Shown: positions 34,940 to 44,054, numbered from the stretch's first letter. The stretch: 64,000 bases of DNA from an uncultured Lacinutrix sp. (GCF_947500605.1 NZ_CANMSJ010000002.1:310001-374000); one strand, 5' to 3'. A program made the numbers and translations. The notes: generated by a model from the sequence alone, not told the origin.

Positions 34940-36625
34940 ATGAGTGATAAAAAACATATAGATAGACTTTTTCAAGAAAAGTTTAAGGATTTTGAAGTTA
35001 AACCAAATGCTAATATTTGGGATAATATTCAAAATAAAATAGAACAACCAAAAGAAGAAACCAAAACAAAATTTCCTATTTGGTTACGACTTGCAGGAGC
35101 AGCTGCTGTATTAGTTTTACTCTTTGCGGTTGGAAACTTATTGTTTTCTAACGAAAACATAAAAAACACTAATACAACGGTTATTGACACCAACAAGAAC
35201 AATAATACAAAAAAACATAACAAGGTTAAAACCACCACAAACGAATCTGTTGTAACTAAACACAAGAAATACATAGACAGCAAAGTTAGCAACGAAAACA
35301 AATTAAAAAACAACGCAATAGCTACGTCAAACAAAATTAGTTTAGATAATAATACATCAAAAATAAATAAAGAAAGAAGTAACAATCTAAGTTCTCAATC
35401 ATATAACACTGATAACAATTCTAAAGAAAGAAACAATACCTCTCTAGCAAATAAAAATAACGCCAACACTAATAGGAATAACATTGTAGGTAATTCAGGA
35501 AAAGAAAATATTACAAACTCCGTGAGCAATACGCAAAAGTATGCACAAAATAACACTCTAAATAATAAGAACAACACTACTTATAACAGTAATGAAACTA
35601 ATTTTAAGAACAGCAATACAGTTACAAAAAACACTGTTATAAACAGTAATAATTCTAAGAACACGACTACAAATAATACTCGTGTAGCTGATAATAAAAA
35701 TGAAATAAACACTAAAGCATTAGATGGTTTAGGAAATAATATTGCAACCTCTAACACAACAGTTGCATCAACAGATAGTAAAAAGAAAGAAGAAGAAGAA
35801 GAAGAAGAAAAAATGGTAGACCCAGACAGCGCAAACTCGTCTAACGCTATCGAAGAGGCTCTTGCCAAGAATGAAGATCTTGATGAAGAGGAAGAAGAAA
35901 ATGTAAACAGGTGGTCTGTAAACGCAAATATTGCACCTGTTTACTATAATACTCTTGGCAAAGGCTCTCACATTCATGATCAATTTATCGACAATCCTAA
36001 AAATGGAGAGATTAATACTAGTTATGGTATTAATATTGGTTATGCCCTAAACAATAAATTAAAAATACGTTCTGGTATTAATAAATTAAACTTAAGTTAC
36101 GATACCGCAAACGTAATTATTTACGAGAATGTTAGCAATACTCCTAACAGCTCTCCTATGCGTAATATAAATTTTGTACCAACTAGTAATGGCCAAAATA
36201 TATCTGTATTAAGTACAAATAGTTTTTCTGTACAACAAATTAGCGGTGTTATTAACGACAACTTAAATGCAGCATTAAGTCAACGATTAAGCTATGTAGA
36301 AGTACCATTAGAACTTGAGTATACAGTTGTAGAAAAACGTTTTGGATTAAATTTAATTGGTGGTTTTAGCACCTTCGTTTTAAATGATAATGAAGTTGTA
36401 ACAGAAGTAGAAGGTAGAAAAAATAAAATTGGTGAGGCAAATAACATTAACAATATAAGCTTTAGTGCAAATGCTGGAATAGGAATAGATTACAAATTTA
36501 ATAATACTGTTAAGTTTAGTTTTACTCCTACTTTTAAGTATCAAATTAATGCTTATAATGAAACCTCAGGGAATTTTAAACCATATATTATTGGTGTATA
36601 TACTGGTATCAGTTATAAATTTTAA
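34940..36625 (+). CDS. Predicted envelope-spanning protein: anti-sigma-like N terminus, long linker, C-terminal beta-barrel
   Basis: 561 residues, beginning directly after the sigma factor stop. Residues 1-45 are cytoplasmic and charged (MSDKKHIDRLFQEKFKDF, with PNANIWDNIQNKIE like Bacteroidota anti-sigma starts). A membrane helix spans about 48-69. Residues about 70-310 form a low-complexity Asn/Lys/Thr/Ser stretch, long enough to cross the periplasm. An acidic patch (EEEEEEEK, DEEEEENV; about 277-320) follows. The last 235 residues read as an outer-membrane barrel (alternating strands, ending GVYTGISYKF). No standard signal peptide is present. Anti-sigma function is inferred from position and the N-terminal pattern. 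Confidence 0.75.
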   Translation: MSDKKHIDRLFQEKFKDFEVKPNANIWDNIQNKIEQPKEETKTKFPIWLRLAGAAAVLVLLFAVGNLLFSNENIKNTNTTVIDTNKNNNTKKHNKVKTTTNESVVTKHKKYIDSKVSNENKLKNNAIATSNKISLDNNTSKINKERSNNLSSQSYNTDNNSKERNNTSLANKNNANTNRNNIVGNSGKENITNSVSNTQKYAQNNTLNNKNNTTYNSNETNFKNSNTVTKNTVINSNNSKNTTTNNTRVADNKNEINTKALDGLGNNIATSNTTVASTDSKKKEEEEEEEKMVDPDSANSSNAIEEALAKNEDLDEEEEENVNRWSVNANIAPVYYNTLGKGSHIHDQFIDNPKNGEINTSYGINIGYALNNKLKIRSGINKLNLSYDTANVIIYENVSNTPNSSPMRNINFVPTSNGQNISVLSTNSFSVQQISGVINDNLNAALSQRLSYVEVPLELEYTVVEKRFGLNLIGGFSTFVLNDNEVVTEVEGRKNKIGEANNINNISFSANAGIGIDYKFNNTVKFSFTPTFKYQINAYNETSGNFKPYIIGVYTGISYKF

Positions 36626-36695
36626 TTTTTAAGTTATTTAGTTGGTTAAACTAATACCTAGTATCTCAATTATAATTGATCATCAATAATTATTT

Positions 36696-36728
36696 AAAAG
36701 CTGTTCTATGCCAAGAACAGCTTTTTTT
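36696..36728 (+). terminator. Intrinsic terminator after the sigma factor operon
   Basis: AAAAGCTGTTCT (36696-36707) and AGAACAGCTTTT (36714-36725) form a perfect stem with a six-base loop and a T tract, about 70 bases after the stop. Confidence 0.93.
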
Positions 36729-36783
36729 ATAATACAAATAAGTCATTATTAAAAACACTTCGAAATCTCAATTTTTGGCAAAT

Positions 36784-36855
36784 AAAAAAGGTGAACGAGA
36801 GTTCACCTTTTTTGCCCCAAATCTACCATGAACTTAACCTACTTATGTTATGGTA
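36784..36855 (-). ncRNA. Candidate structured small RNA, copy 1 of a perfect 72-bp direct repeat
   Basis: Read on the minus strand, the unit starts TACCAT-AAC...GTT-C-ATGGTA (a nine-pair stem with small bulges around an ATAAGTAGGTTAA loop). A single-stranded linker (GATTTGGGGC) follows. It ends in a terminator hairpin (AAAAAAGGTGAAC, TCTC loop, GTTCACCTTTTTT). A TATATTTG -7-like site lies just upstream at 36860-36867. No frame of useful length fits. The minus orientation puts the terminator last, which is why it is preferred. A search with the Rfam Flavo-1 model would test family identity. Confidence 0.55.
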
Positions 36856-37008
36856 AGCTCAAATATAACGAAGTGTTTGTAATAAAATTATTTTTTTAGA
36901 TAAATGGCACATATATCTGATGAATAGCACCTAATTGAAGCCGTCGAATAAATTGATTATCAATAAGATATAATCTCAATAATAACTAAAAAGAAACAAT
37001 AAGACATG

Positions 37009-37080
37009 AAAAAAGGTGAACGAGAGTTCACCTTTTTTGCCCCAAATCTACCATGAACTTAACCTACTTATGTTATGGTA
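37009..37080 (-). ncRNA. Candidate structured small RNA, copy 2 of a perfect 72-bp direct repeat
   Basis: Identical to copy 1, 225 bases away, with 153 unrelated bases between. It lies 81 bases past the stop of the PurF-like gene, so it could be released from that transcript or act as its terminator. Upstream on the minus strand only a weak promoter-like TACATTTA is seen. Confidence 0.55.
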
Positions 37081-37161
37081 TTATAAATGTATACTAAAGA
37101 TAGTTACCTAGGAAATCTTTTAGATTAAAAGCACTAAAGTTAGTTAAAGCGAAACACTCCT

Positions 37162-39060
37162 TTAATAGGCACGCTCTTTGTTTCCTTCGAAAAAGTTTAT
37201 AAAGGCTCTATTAACTACTCGATTACCTCCTACTGTTGGATAATCTCCTGTAAAGTACCAATCTCCTAAATTCTTAGGACAAGCCTTATGTAAATTCTCT
37301 ACAGATTGAAAAATAATTTCCACCTCTGCATTTACAGACTCATCACTTAATAATTGAGATATTTTAGCTGAAATTTCCTCTGGTGTAAATTGATTGTAAA
37401 TTTCATTTACAAAATTCTTCACATCCTTATCTGGTAAATCTACTTGCGCTTTACACTTATGATAAACTTCTTCTACTAAATCGTATTTATTATTATCCTT
37501 TAACAACTCTAAGGCCGCATTAAAAGCTACCAACGTTTCTAAATTTGCCATATCAATACCATAACAATCTGGAAAACGAATTTGCGGTGCAGAAGAAACT
37601 ACTACTATTTTTTTAGGATGTAATCTATCCATCATTTTAATAATACTCTTCTTTAATGTAGTACCACGAACAATACTATCATCAATAATAACAAGATTAT
37701 CTGTACGCTTAATTACACCATAAGTAACATCGTAAACGTGTGCAACTAGGTCGTCTCTACTACTATCTTCTGTAATAAACGTTCTTAGTTTAACATCCTT
37801 AATTGCTATTTTCTCTATACGCGGTCTTTCTTTTAAAATATCGATAACCTGCTGCTTTGCTAGCTTACCATTACCATTTAAAATAGCTTGTGTTTTTCGC
37901 TCGTTAAGATGTTCTTCAACAGTTTCAATCATTCCGTAGAACGATGTTTCAGCTGTATTTGGAATATAAGAAAACACAGAATTAGCGGTATCATTACCAA
38001 TCGCTTTTAATACCTCTGGCATTAATAGCCTTCCAAGCATTTTACGTTCTTGGTAAATTTCTGCATCACTACCACGAGAAAAATAGACACGTTCAAAAGA
38101 ACAAGCTTTACGTTCTAAAGGCTCTAAAATTTTCTTGATTGAAACTTCTCCTGATTTTTTAGTAATAATAGCATGTCCTGGATCTAATTCCTTTACATCA
38201 TCAAACTCTACATTAAATACAGTTTGAATAACTGGTCGCTCTGAAGCTACTACAACAACCTCATCATCCTTATAATAATAAGCCGGACGAATACCAGAAG
38301 GATCTCTTAAAACAAAACTATCACCATGCCCTAACATTCCTGCCATTGCATAACCACCATCCCAGTTTTTAGCAGCTCTTCTAAGTATTTTAGCAACATT
38401 TAAGCGCTCTGCAATTAATGGAGAGCATTCGCTTTTTTTGTAACCTTCTTTTTTTAATGTCTTATAAATTTTACTAACAGCATCATCAAGAAAATGTCCT
38501 ATTTTCTCCATAATGGTAATAGTATCTGTGTATTCTTTTGGATGTTGCCCAAGTTCTACCAAACTACTAAATAACTCTTTTACATTAGTCATGTTAAAGT
38601 TACCTGCTAGAATTAAATTTCTATGCTGCCAATTGTTTTGACGTAAAAAAGGATGTACACTTTCTACACTGTTTTTTCCAAAAGTACCATAACGCACGTG
38701 ACCTAAAAGTACTTCACCAATGTATGGTATATTTTGCTTTTGTAAAGCTACATCATCACCGTACTCAGGATGAGCTTCTAACTCATTATTAATACGTTCA
38801 TTAATTTGAGCAAAAATATCCTGAATTGGTTGCTGCTCGATAGAACGTACTCTACTAATATAGCGTTCTCCAGGTTTTGTATCTAATTTAATACTGGCAA
38901 ATCCTGCACCATCTTGCCCACGGTTATGCTGTTTCTCCATTAGTAAATACATCTTATTCACTCCGTAAAAAGCGCTTCCGTATTTTTCTTTATAAAATTC
39001 TAATGGTTTTAAAAGCCTAATATGTGCAATTCCGCACTCGTGTTTTAAAGCATCACTCAT
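37162..39060 (-). CDS. PurF-like amidotransferase with phosphoribosyltransferase domain
   Basis: 632 residues, longer than canonical PurF (about 470-510). The N-terminal class II glutaminase has its nucleophile at Cys9 (LKHECGIAHIRL), so an eight-residue propeptide must be removed, as in Bacillus PurF. Other glutaminase signs are EKQHNRGQDGAGFAS and GHVRYGTFG. The PRPP-binding loop LVIIDDSIVRGTTLKKS lies near residue 455, and SYIPNTAETSFYG precedes it. An extra C-terminal segment of about 100 residues has no recognised domain. It could be PurF itself or a paralogue with another acceptor. PurN is nearby on the same strand, but not adjacent. Confidence 0.85.
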   Translation of the reverse strand: MSDALKHECGIAHIRLLKPLEFYKEKYGSAFYGVNKMYLLMEKQHNRGQDGAGFASIKLDTKPGERYISRVRSIEQQPIQDIFAQINERINNELEAHPEYGDDVALQKQNIPYIGEVLLGHVRYGTFGKNSVESVHPFLRQNNWQHRNLILAGNFNMTNVKELFSSLVELGQHPKEYTDTITIMEKIGHFLDDAVSKIYKTLKKEGYKKSECSPLIAERLNVAKILRRAAKNWDGGYAMAGMLGHGDSFVLRDPSGIRPAYYYKDDEVVVVASERPVIQTVFNVEFDDVKELDPGHAIITKKSGEVSIKKILEPLERKACSFERVYFSRGSDAEIYQERKMLGRLLMPEVLKAIGNDTANSVFSYIPNTAETSFYGMIETVEEHLNERKTQAILNGNGKLAKQQVIDILKERPRIEKIAIKDVKLRTFITEDSSRDDLVAHVYDVTYGVIKRTDNLVIIDDSIVRGTTLKKSIIKMMDRLHPKKIVVVSSAPQIRFPDCYGIDMANLETLVAFNAALELLKDNNKYDLVEEVYHKCKAQVDLPDKDVKNFVNEIYNQFTPEEISAKISQLLSDESVNAEVEIIFQSVENLHKACPKNLGDWYFTGDYPTVGGNRVVNRAFINFFEGNKERAY

Positions 39061-39140
39061 TGTTGTTGTGTTGTTGAGAGTTGTATGTTAATTTACAAAA
39101 ATATTGTAAAAAATAATGTTTATTAAATTATATGAAATAA

Positions 39141-39170
39141 AAAACGCACTCAGTTTTGAGCGCGTTTTAA
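39141..39170 (-). terminator. Intrinsic terminator after the PfkB kinase gene
   Basis: AAAACGCACTCA (39141-39152) and TGAGCGCGTTTT (39157-39168) pair with one G-T wobble and run into a T tract on the minus strand, just past the kinase stop. It separates that operon from the PurF-like gene. Confidence 0.85.
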
Positions 39171-39172
39171 TT

Positions 39173-40102
39173 TTATTTTAATTCTATTTCGAATTGCGTT
39201 AAATCCTTGAATTGCTGTAAGCGCTCGAAGATTTCTGCATCTGTTAAAGTTAGCATACGTTCTGTACCAAACTTCTCTACGCAAAAGGATGCAAGAGCAG
39301 AACCGTATATTACTGCATTTTTCATATTCTCGAAAGAGATGTTTCCTGTTTTAGCAAGATATCCAGAAAAACCACCTGCAAATGTGTCTCCTGCTCCTGT
39401 TGGATCAAAAACTTCTGCTAAAGGTAAAGCTGGTGCATAAAACATATCTCCATTATTAAATAGTAAAGCGCCATGCTCTCCTTTTTTAATAACTACATAC
39501 TGTGGCCCCATTTCGTGAATTTTCTTTGCAGCATTCACTAAAGAATACTCTCCAGATAATTGGCGAGCTTCTTCATCGTTAATGGTAATAACATCTACGT
39601 TTTTTAATACTGCTTTTAAATCGTCCATAGCAATATCCATCCAGAAATTCATAGTATCTAAAATAGCCAATTTAGGTTTTTTAGACATTTGATCTAAAAC
39701 ACTTTGCTGTGTTAATGGATGTAAGTTACCAAGCATTACAATATCAGCATCCTTATATGTTTCAGGAACTACTGGAGTAAAATGCTCCAATACGTTTAGC
39801 TCTGTTGCTAAAGTATCTCGAGTATTCATATCGTTATGGTATTTCCCACTCCAAAAGAAAGTTTTACCGTCTTTTACAATTTCTATACCTTCGGTATCTA
39901 TTTTTCTATCGGTTAAAAGATCTAAATATTCCTTTGGAAAATCGCCTCCTACTACAGATACTGCAGCAGAATCTACGTTATCAAAATTTGATGCAGATAA
40001 ACCAATATAGGTTGCTGCTCCTCCAAGAATTTTATCGGTTTTACCAAATGGTGTCTCAATAGCATCAAAAGCTACCGTACCAACTATTACTAATTTGCTC
40101 AT
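39173..40102 (-). CDS. PfkB family sugar/nucleoside kinase
   Basis: 309 residues. The PfkB signature near the C terminus, DPTGAGDTFAGGFSGYL, includes the catalytic Asp and anion hole. The N-terminal GGAATYIGLSASNF is the usual substrate-side motif. Family members phosphorylate ribose, adenosine, fructose and related compounds; the specific substrate is not evident. It is probably co-transcribed with RNase H and purN upstream, or separate; a 124-base gap precedes it. A terminator follows. Confidence 0.88.
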   Translation of the reverse strand: MSKLVIVGTVAFDAIETPFGKTDKILGGAATYIGLSASNFDNVDSAAVSVVGGDFPKEYLDLLTDRKIDTEGIEIVKDGKTFFWSGKYHNDMNTRDTLATELNVLEHFTPVVPETYKDADIVMLGNLHPLTQQSVLDQMSKKPKLAILDTMNFWMDIAMDDLKAVLKNVDVITINDEEARQLSGEYSLVNAAKKIHEMGPQYVVIKKGEHGALLFNNGDMFYAPALPLAEVFDPTGAGDTFAGGFSGYLAKTGNISFENMKNAVIYGSALASFCVEKFGTERMLTLTDAEIFERLQQFKDLTQFEIELK

Positions 40103-40226
40103 AAAGCGTTCTTAAAAATTAAAGTGCAAATATAGGTTTTTTAGTCGCTGTTTTTACTATTTCCTTTCGGAATAAAGTTGAATAAAAATTTATTTTTAAT
40201 CTATATATAATAAAGACTAGTACTAT

Positions 40227-40865
40227 TTACTTTCTCCCAAAGTCTGCAGGTATTTCTCCCCAAGCTTTAGTTTCCCATTTTACTATAGTAGTTTTGTAGT
40301 CATTCTCTTTTAGCCAAATCACCGCTCTATCTACTAGATCGTAAACAGGTTTGTTTTTTGCGGTACGCTTTAATTTAGAATTGCATGTTTTTTTTCGCAC
40401 CCAACTCATAGCTGTTCTAGAATCTGTATATAAAATACGATCGCTATCGTGTTTTTTAAGAAAGCTTAAACCATGAACTAAGGCTAAAAACTCACCAATA
40501 TTATTAGTGCCTTGAGCAAATGGGCCTTGAATAAATAGTTGTTTTTTAGATTTTGTATCAACACCACGGTATTCCATAATTCCTGGATTCCCACTTGAAG
40601 CAGCATCTACAGCAATAGAATTATAATTAGGTTTACCTATTTTTTTAAGTTCCTCTGCAGACAATTCTGTTTTAAAGCTTTTGTTTTTTCCTATAAAATC
40701 GAAATAATTTCCATTTAAAGCTTCGTTTGCTGCATCTTCAGTTGCAAAAGATTTGTATTGGGCACCGTCGTAGTTTTTTATCTGAATTTTACAATCTTTC
40801 CAAGATTTAAAAACACCAGTTTTATGTCCTTTCCAAACAGTATAATATTTTTTCTTTTTACTCAT
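40227..40865 (-). CDS. rnhA: Ribonuclease HI with N-terminal viroplasmin/hybrid-binding domain
   Basis: 212 residues. The first 50 (KKYYTVWKGHKTGVFKSW, then the AQYKSF loop) form the RNA:DNA hybrid-binding domain shared with caulimovirus viroplasmin and eukaryotic RNase H1. The catalytic domain carries the acidic residues in IAVDAASSGNPG, IGEFLALVHG and LYTDSRTAMSW. It degrades the RNA strand of RNA:DNA hybrids. The DAASSGNPG loop and the following sequence are the usual Bacteroidota type. It starts 41 bases after the purN stop, suggesting co-transcription. Confidence 0.92.
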   Translation of the reverse strand: MSKKKKYYTVWKGHKTGVFKSWKDCKIQIKNYDGAQYKSFATEDAANEALNGNYFDFIGKNKSFKTELSAEELKKIGKPNYNSIAVDAASSGNPGIMEYRGVDTKSKKQLFIQGPFAQGTNNIGEFLALVHGLSFLKKHDSDRILYTDSRTAMSWVRKKTCNSKLKRTAKNKPVYDLVDRAVIWLKENDYKTTIVKWETKAWGEIPADFGRK

Positions 40866-40906
40866 CTCTTACGTTTCCGTGAAAATAGAAATCTTATTTA
40901 TTTGTT

Positions 40907-41473
40907 TTATGAAATCAATAAATCATTTACAACCTCAGGAAAATGTTTCATTTCCAATTCATGTATCTTACTAGCGATATCTTCTGCATTATCCGTAGTT
41001 AAAACCTTACATTTTGCTTGAAAAATGATTGCACCTTCGTCATAATGTTCATTTACGTAATGAATTGTTATGCCTGTTTCAATTTCTTTTTCACGAACAA
41101 CGGCTTCATGAACATGCATTCCATACATGCCTTTTCCTCCAAATTTTGGAAGTAAAGCAGGATGCACATTTATTACTTTATTAGGGAAATGTCTTAGAAT
41201 GTTTTCTGGGAATTTCCATAGAAAACCAGCAAGAACTATTAGGTCTGGATTAGCAGATTTCAATATATTAAGCACATCTTCTGTTTCAGTAAAGGCAATT
41301 TTATTAAATGATAAGGCGCTAACTTTCAGTTTTTTACAGCGATCCAAAACTTTGGCACGCGGATTGTTAGTTAATACTTGAATAACAGACGCATTGTCGC
41401 TATTTTGAAAAAACCTTATTAAATTTTCAGCATTACTTCCGCTTCCGGACGCAAAAATTACTACACGTTTCAT
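40907..41473 (-). CDS. purN: Phosphoribosylglycinamide formyltransferase
   Basis: 188 residues, the usual PurN length. The GAR-binding ASGSGSNAENLIRFF opens the protein. The catalytic Asn and His lie in NVHPALLPKFGGKGMYGMHV, and the catalytic Asp in NEHYDEGAIIFQ. PurN moves a formyl group from 10-formyltetrahydrofolate to GAR in purine synthesis. It is divergent from acpP, whose start is 184 bases away, and is followed by rnhA. Confidence 0.95.
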   Translation of the reverse strand: MKRVVIFASGSGSNAENLIRFFQNSDNASVIQVLTNNPRAKVLDRCKKLKVSALSFNKIAFTETEDVLNILKSANPDLIVLAGFLWKFPENILRHFPNKVINVHPALLPKFGGKGMYGMHVHEAVVREKEIETGITIHYVNEHYDEGAIIFQAKCKVLTTDNAEDIASKIHELEMKHFPEVVNDLLIS

Positions 41474-41616
41474 TTTTTAGAATTCAATGTTAAATCTTCA
41501 AACAAAAAAAAGAATAATTATTAACAATTACGGGCTAAAACAGAAATTCCTCGAAATAAATTATTAACTTTCGGAGTCTTTTTTAATAGAAAGATCGGTT
41601 TTAAAATAAAGTTTTT

Positions 41617-41624
41617 TATTTTTG
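41617..41624 (+). promoter_or_regulatory. Candidate -7 box upstream of acpP
   Basis: TATTTTTG matches TAnnTTTG and lies 32 bases before the acpP start. The -33 position at 19 bases reads TCG rather than TTG. Confidence 0.5.
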
Positions 41625-41656
41625 CCTCTTAATTAAAACTAAAAAAAATTAAAATT

Positions 41657-41890
41657 ATGTCAGACATTGCATCAAGAGTAAAAGCGATAATCGTAGACAA
41701 ATTAGGTGTTGATGAAAACGAAGTTGTAACTGAAGCTAGCTTCACGAACGACCTAGGAGCAGATTCATTAGACACAGTTGAATTAATTATGGAATTCGAA
41801 AAAGAATTCGATATCCAAATTCCAGACGATCAAGCAGAGAACATAGCAACAGTTGGTCAAGCTGTATCATACATTGAAGCTGCAAAATAA
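41657..41890 (+). CDS. acpP: Acyl carrier protein
   Basis: 77 residues, highly acidic. The phosphopantetheine attachment site is Ser37 in [10 protein letters not shown]. The helical pattern matches fatty-acid-synthesis ACP throughout. Its place directly before fabF (12 bases) and rnc is a conserved arrangement in many bacteria, so it is the housekeeping ACP. It is divergent from purN. Confidence 0.98.
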   Translation: MSDIASRVKAIIVDKLGVDENEVVTEASFTNDLGADSLDTVELIMEFEKEFDIQIPDDQAENIATVGQAVSYIEAAK

Positions 41891-41902
41891 GCACTAATAT
41901 TT

Positions 41903-43153
41903 ATGGAACTAAAGCGAGTTGTAGTTACAGGTCTAGGAGCACTTACACCTATTGGAAACACCAAAGATGAATATTGGGATGCCCTACTTAAAGGTAAAAG
42001 TGGTGCTGCGCCTATTACGTATTTTGATACTGAAAAGTTTAAAACAAAATTCGCTTGTGAGTTAAAAAACTTTGTCGCAACCGATTTTCTAGATAGAAAA
42101 GAGGCGCGAAAAATGGACAGGTTCACGCAGTACGCAATGGTCGCATCTGATGAGGCTATTGCGGACTCGAACCTTAATTTAGATACCATCAACAAATTAA
42201 GAGTTGGTGTTATTTGGGGAGCAGGAATTGGAGGATTGGAAACGTTCCAGAACGAAGTATTAAACTTTGCAGCTGGAGATGGAACACCAAGATTTAATCC
42301 ATTCTTTATCCCAAAAATGATTGCAGATATTGCACCAGGAAACATATCTATTAAAAATGGATTTATGGGACCTAACTATACAACTGTATCTGCTTGCGCA
42401 TCATCTGCTAACGCAATGATAGATGCTTTAAATTATATTCGTTTAGGACATTGCGATGTTATTGTTACAGGTGGTAGTGAAGCCGCTGTAACTATTGCAG
42501 GAATGGGCGGATTTAATGCTATGCATGCATTATCTACAAGAAATGAAAGCCCAGAAACAGCTTCAAGACCTTTTGATGGAACTAGAGATGGTTTTGTTTT
42601 AGGTGAAGGTGCAGGTGCAATTATTCTTGAAGAATATGAGCACGCTAAGGCAAGAGGCGCAAAAATTTATGCCGAAGTATTAGGTGGCGGTATGTCTAGT
42701 GATGCTTACCACATGACAGCTCCACATCCAGAAGGAATAGGTGTTATTGCAGTTATGAAAAACTGTCTTGAAAACGCCGGTTTAAAACCTGAAGATGTAG
42801 ACCACATTAATACACATGGAACATCTACACCACTTGGTGATGTTGCAGAACTTAAAGCCATTACTGAAGTTTTTGGTGATCACGCTAAAAACATCAATAT
42901 CAATTCTACAAAATCAATGACTGGTCACTTATTAGGTGCAGCTGGTGCTATTGAGTCTATTGCATCTATTTTAGCAATGGAACATGGTATCGTGCCTCCA
43001 ACAATTAACCATACAGTTGTTGACGAAAGAATAGATCCTAGTCTAAACTTAACGCTTAACCATCCTCAAAAACGTGAAATTAAAGTCGCGATGAGTAATA
43101 CTTTTGGTTTTGGCGGACATAATGCTTGTGTATTATTTAAAAAGTTAGATTAA
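41903..43153 (+). CDS. fabF: 3-oxoacyl-[acyl-carrier-protein] synthase II
   Basis: 416 residues. The Cys-His-His active site is intact: Cys165 in TVSACASSANAM, His in INTHGTSTPLGD and His in MTGHLLGAAG. FabF elongates fatty acids by condensing malonyl-ACP with acyl-ACP. It lies 12 bases after acpP and 7 bases before rnc, so the three are very probably one operon. Confidence 0.97.
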   Translation: MELKRVVVTGLGALTPIGNTKDEYWDALLKGKSGAAPITYFDTEKFKTKFACELKNFVATDFLDRKEARKMDRFTQYAMVASDEAIADSNLNLDTINKLRVGVIWGAGIGGLETFQNEVLNFAAGDGTPRFNPFFIPKMIADIAPGNISIKNGFMGPNYTTVSACASSANAMIDALNYIRLGHCDVIVTGGSEAAVTIAGMGGFNAMHALSTRNESPETASRPFDGTRDGFVLGEGAGAIILEEYEHAKARGAKIYAEVLGGGMSSDAYHMTAPHPEGIGVIAVMKNCLENAGLKPEDVDHINTHGTSTPLGDVAELKAITEVFGDHAKNININSTKSMTGHLLGAAGAIESIASILAMEHGIVPPTINHTVVDERIDPSLNLTLNHPQKREIKVAMSNTFGFGGHNACVLFKKLD

Positions 43154-43160
43154 ACCTTTA

Positions 43161-43904
43161 ATGAAAAGAATTCGAAACATATTCTCAAAATCTAAAAAAG
43201 AAAAAGGAGAATTCTTTACAACCATTTCAGAAATTATAGGCTATAAGCCCAAAACGATTAAACACTTTAAAACAGCGTTTACACATCGTTCTATGAATAT
43301 AAAAAACGATAACGGACATATTATAAATTATGAGCGTTTGGAGTTTTTAGGTGATGCTATGCTAAGTTCTGTAATTGCGCATCACTTATATATTGAAGTG
43401 CCTAGTGGAGACGAAGGTTATTTAACCAAAATGCGTTCTAAAATTGTTAGTAGAGAGCATTTAAACGAACTTGGTCGCGACTTAAAGCTTATAGATCTTG
43501 TGGAAAGTAAAATTCCTAAAGGGCAGTTTGGTGATAATATTCATGGTAATTTATTCGAATCTTTAGTAGGAGCCATTTATTTAGATGGTAACTATAAAGC
43601 TTGTGAGAAATTTATTTACAAACGTGTTATTACACCTTTTGTAGATATAGAACAGCTTGAAGGAAAGGTTATTAGTTATAAATCTTTATTAATAGAATGG
43701 TGCCAAAAAGAAAAAAAGACTTTCGATTATAATGTTTACGAAGATACCGGTAACGATAATATTCGTCATTTTTCTGTAAAACTATCTATAGACGATAAAA
43801 TAGTATCAAAAGGTAGAGCAACTTCTAAAAAGAAAGCAGAAGAAAAAGCTTCAAAACGTGCTTTTTTTGTGTTTCAAAATCAAATTTCGAAAGCTTTTTC
43901 ATAA
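43161..43904 (+). CDS. rnc: Ribonuclease III
   Basis: 247 residues. The signature NYERLEFLGDAMLSSVIAHH holds the catalytic acidic residues, with the second set in NLFESLVGAIYLDG. A C-terminal double-stranded RNA-binding domain follows (about 175-240, with SKGRATSKKKAEEKASKRA). RNase III processes rRNA and structured transcripts. It follows fabF by 7 bases. Confidence 0.96.
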   Translation: MKRIRNIFSKSKKEKGEFFTTISEIIGYKPKTIKHFKTAFTHRSMNIKNDNGHIINYERLEFLGDAMLSSVIAHHLYIEVPSGDEGYLTKMRSKIVSREHLNELGRDLKLIDLVESKIPKGQFGDNIHGNLFESLVGAIYLDGNYKACEKFIYKRVITPFVDIEQLEGKVISYKSLLIEWCQKEKKTFDYNVYEDTGNDNIRHFSVKLSIDDKIVSKGRATSKKKAEEKASKRAFFVFQNQISKAFS

Positions 43905-44054
43905 GTTATTACTACTTTTCTTACTTCAAAATAAATTAAAAGTGAACTATAACGTTTTCGTGTTATGTTCTTGTTAAGATTCACTAAAATAAGCCACTTC
44001 AAACCATTTTAAATACTATATTTACATTTCTGTCAAAGAAAAGTTAGTATCAAT

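Noticed and set aside
35029-35983. Reverse-strand Leu/Phe-rich frames in the sigma-operon protein
   Set aside because: They mirror the Asn/Lys- and Glu-rich codons of the real gene. The hydrophobicity is a by-product.
36841-36900. A short plus-strand gene starting MNLTYLCYG in the repeat units
   Set aside because: The two copies diverge right after the shared part, and the frame covers the predicted RNA stem. There is no supporting feature.
36784-37080. A two-repeat CRISPR array
   Set aside because: The repeat is 72 bases with a terminator hairpin, the spacer is 153 bases and no cas gene is near.
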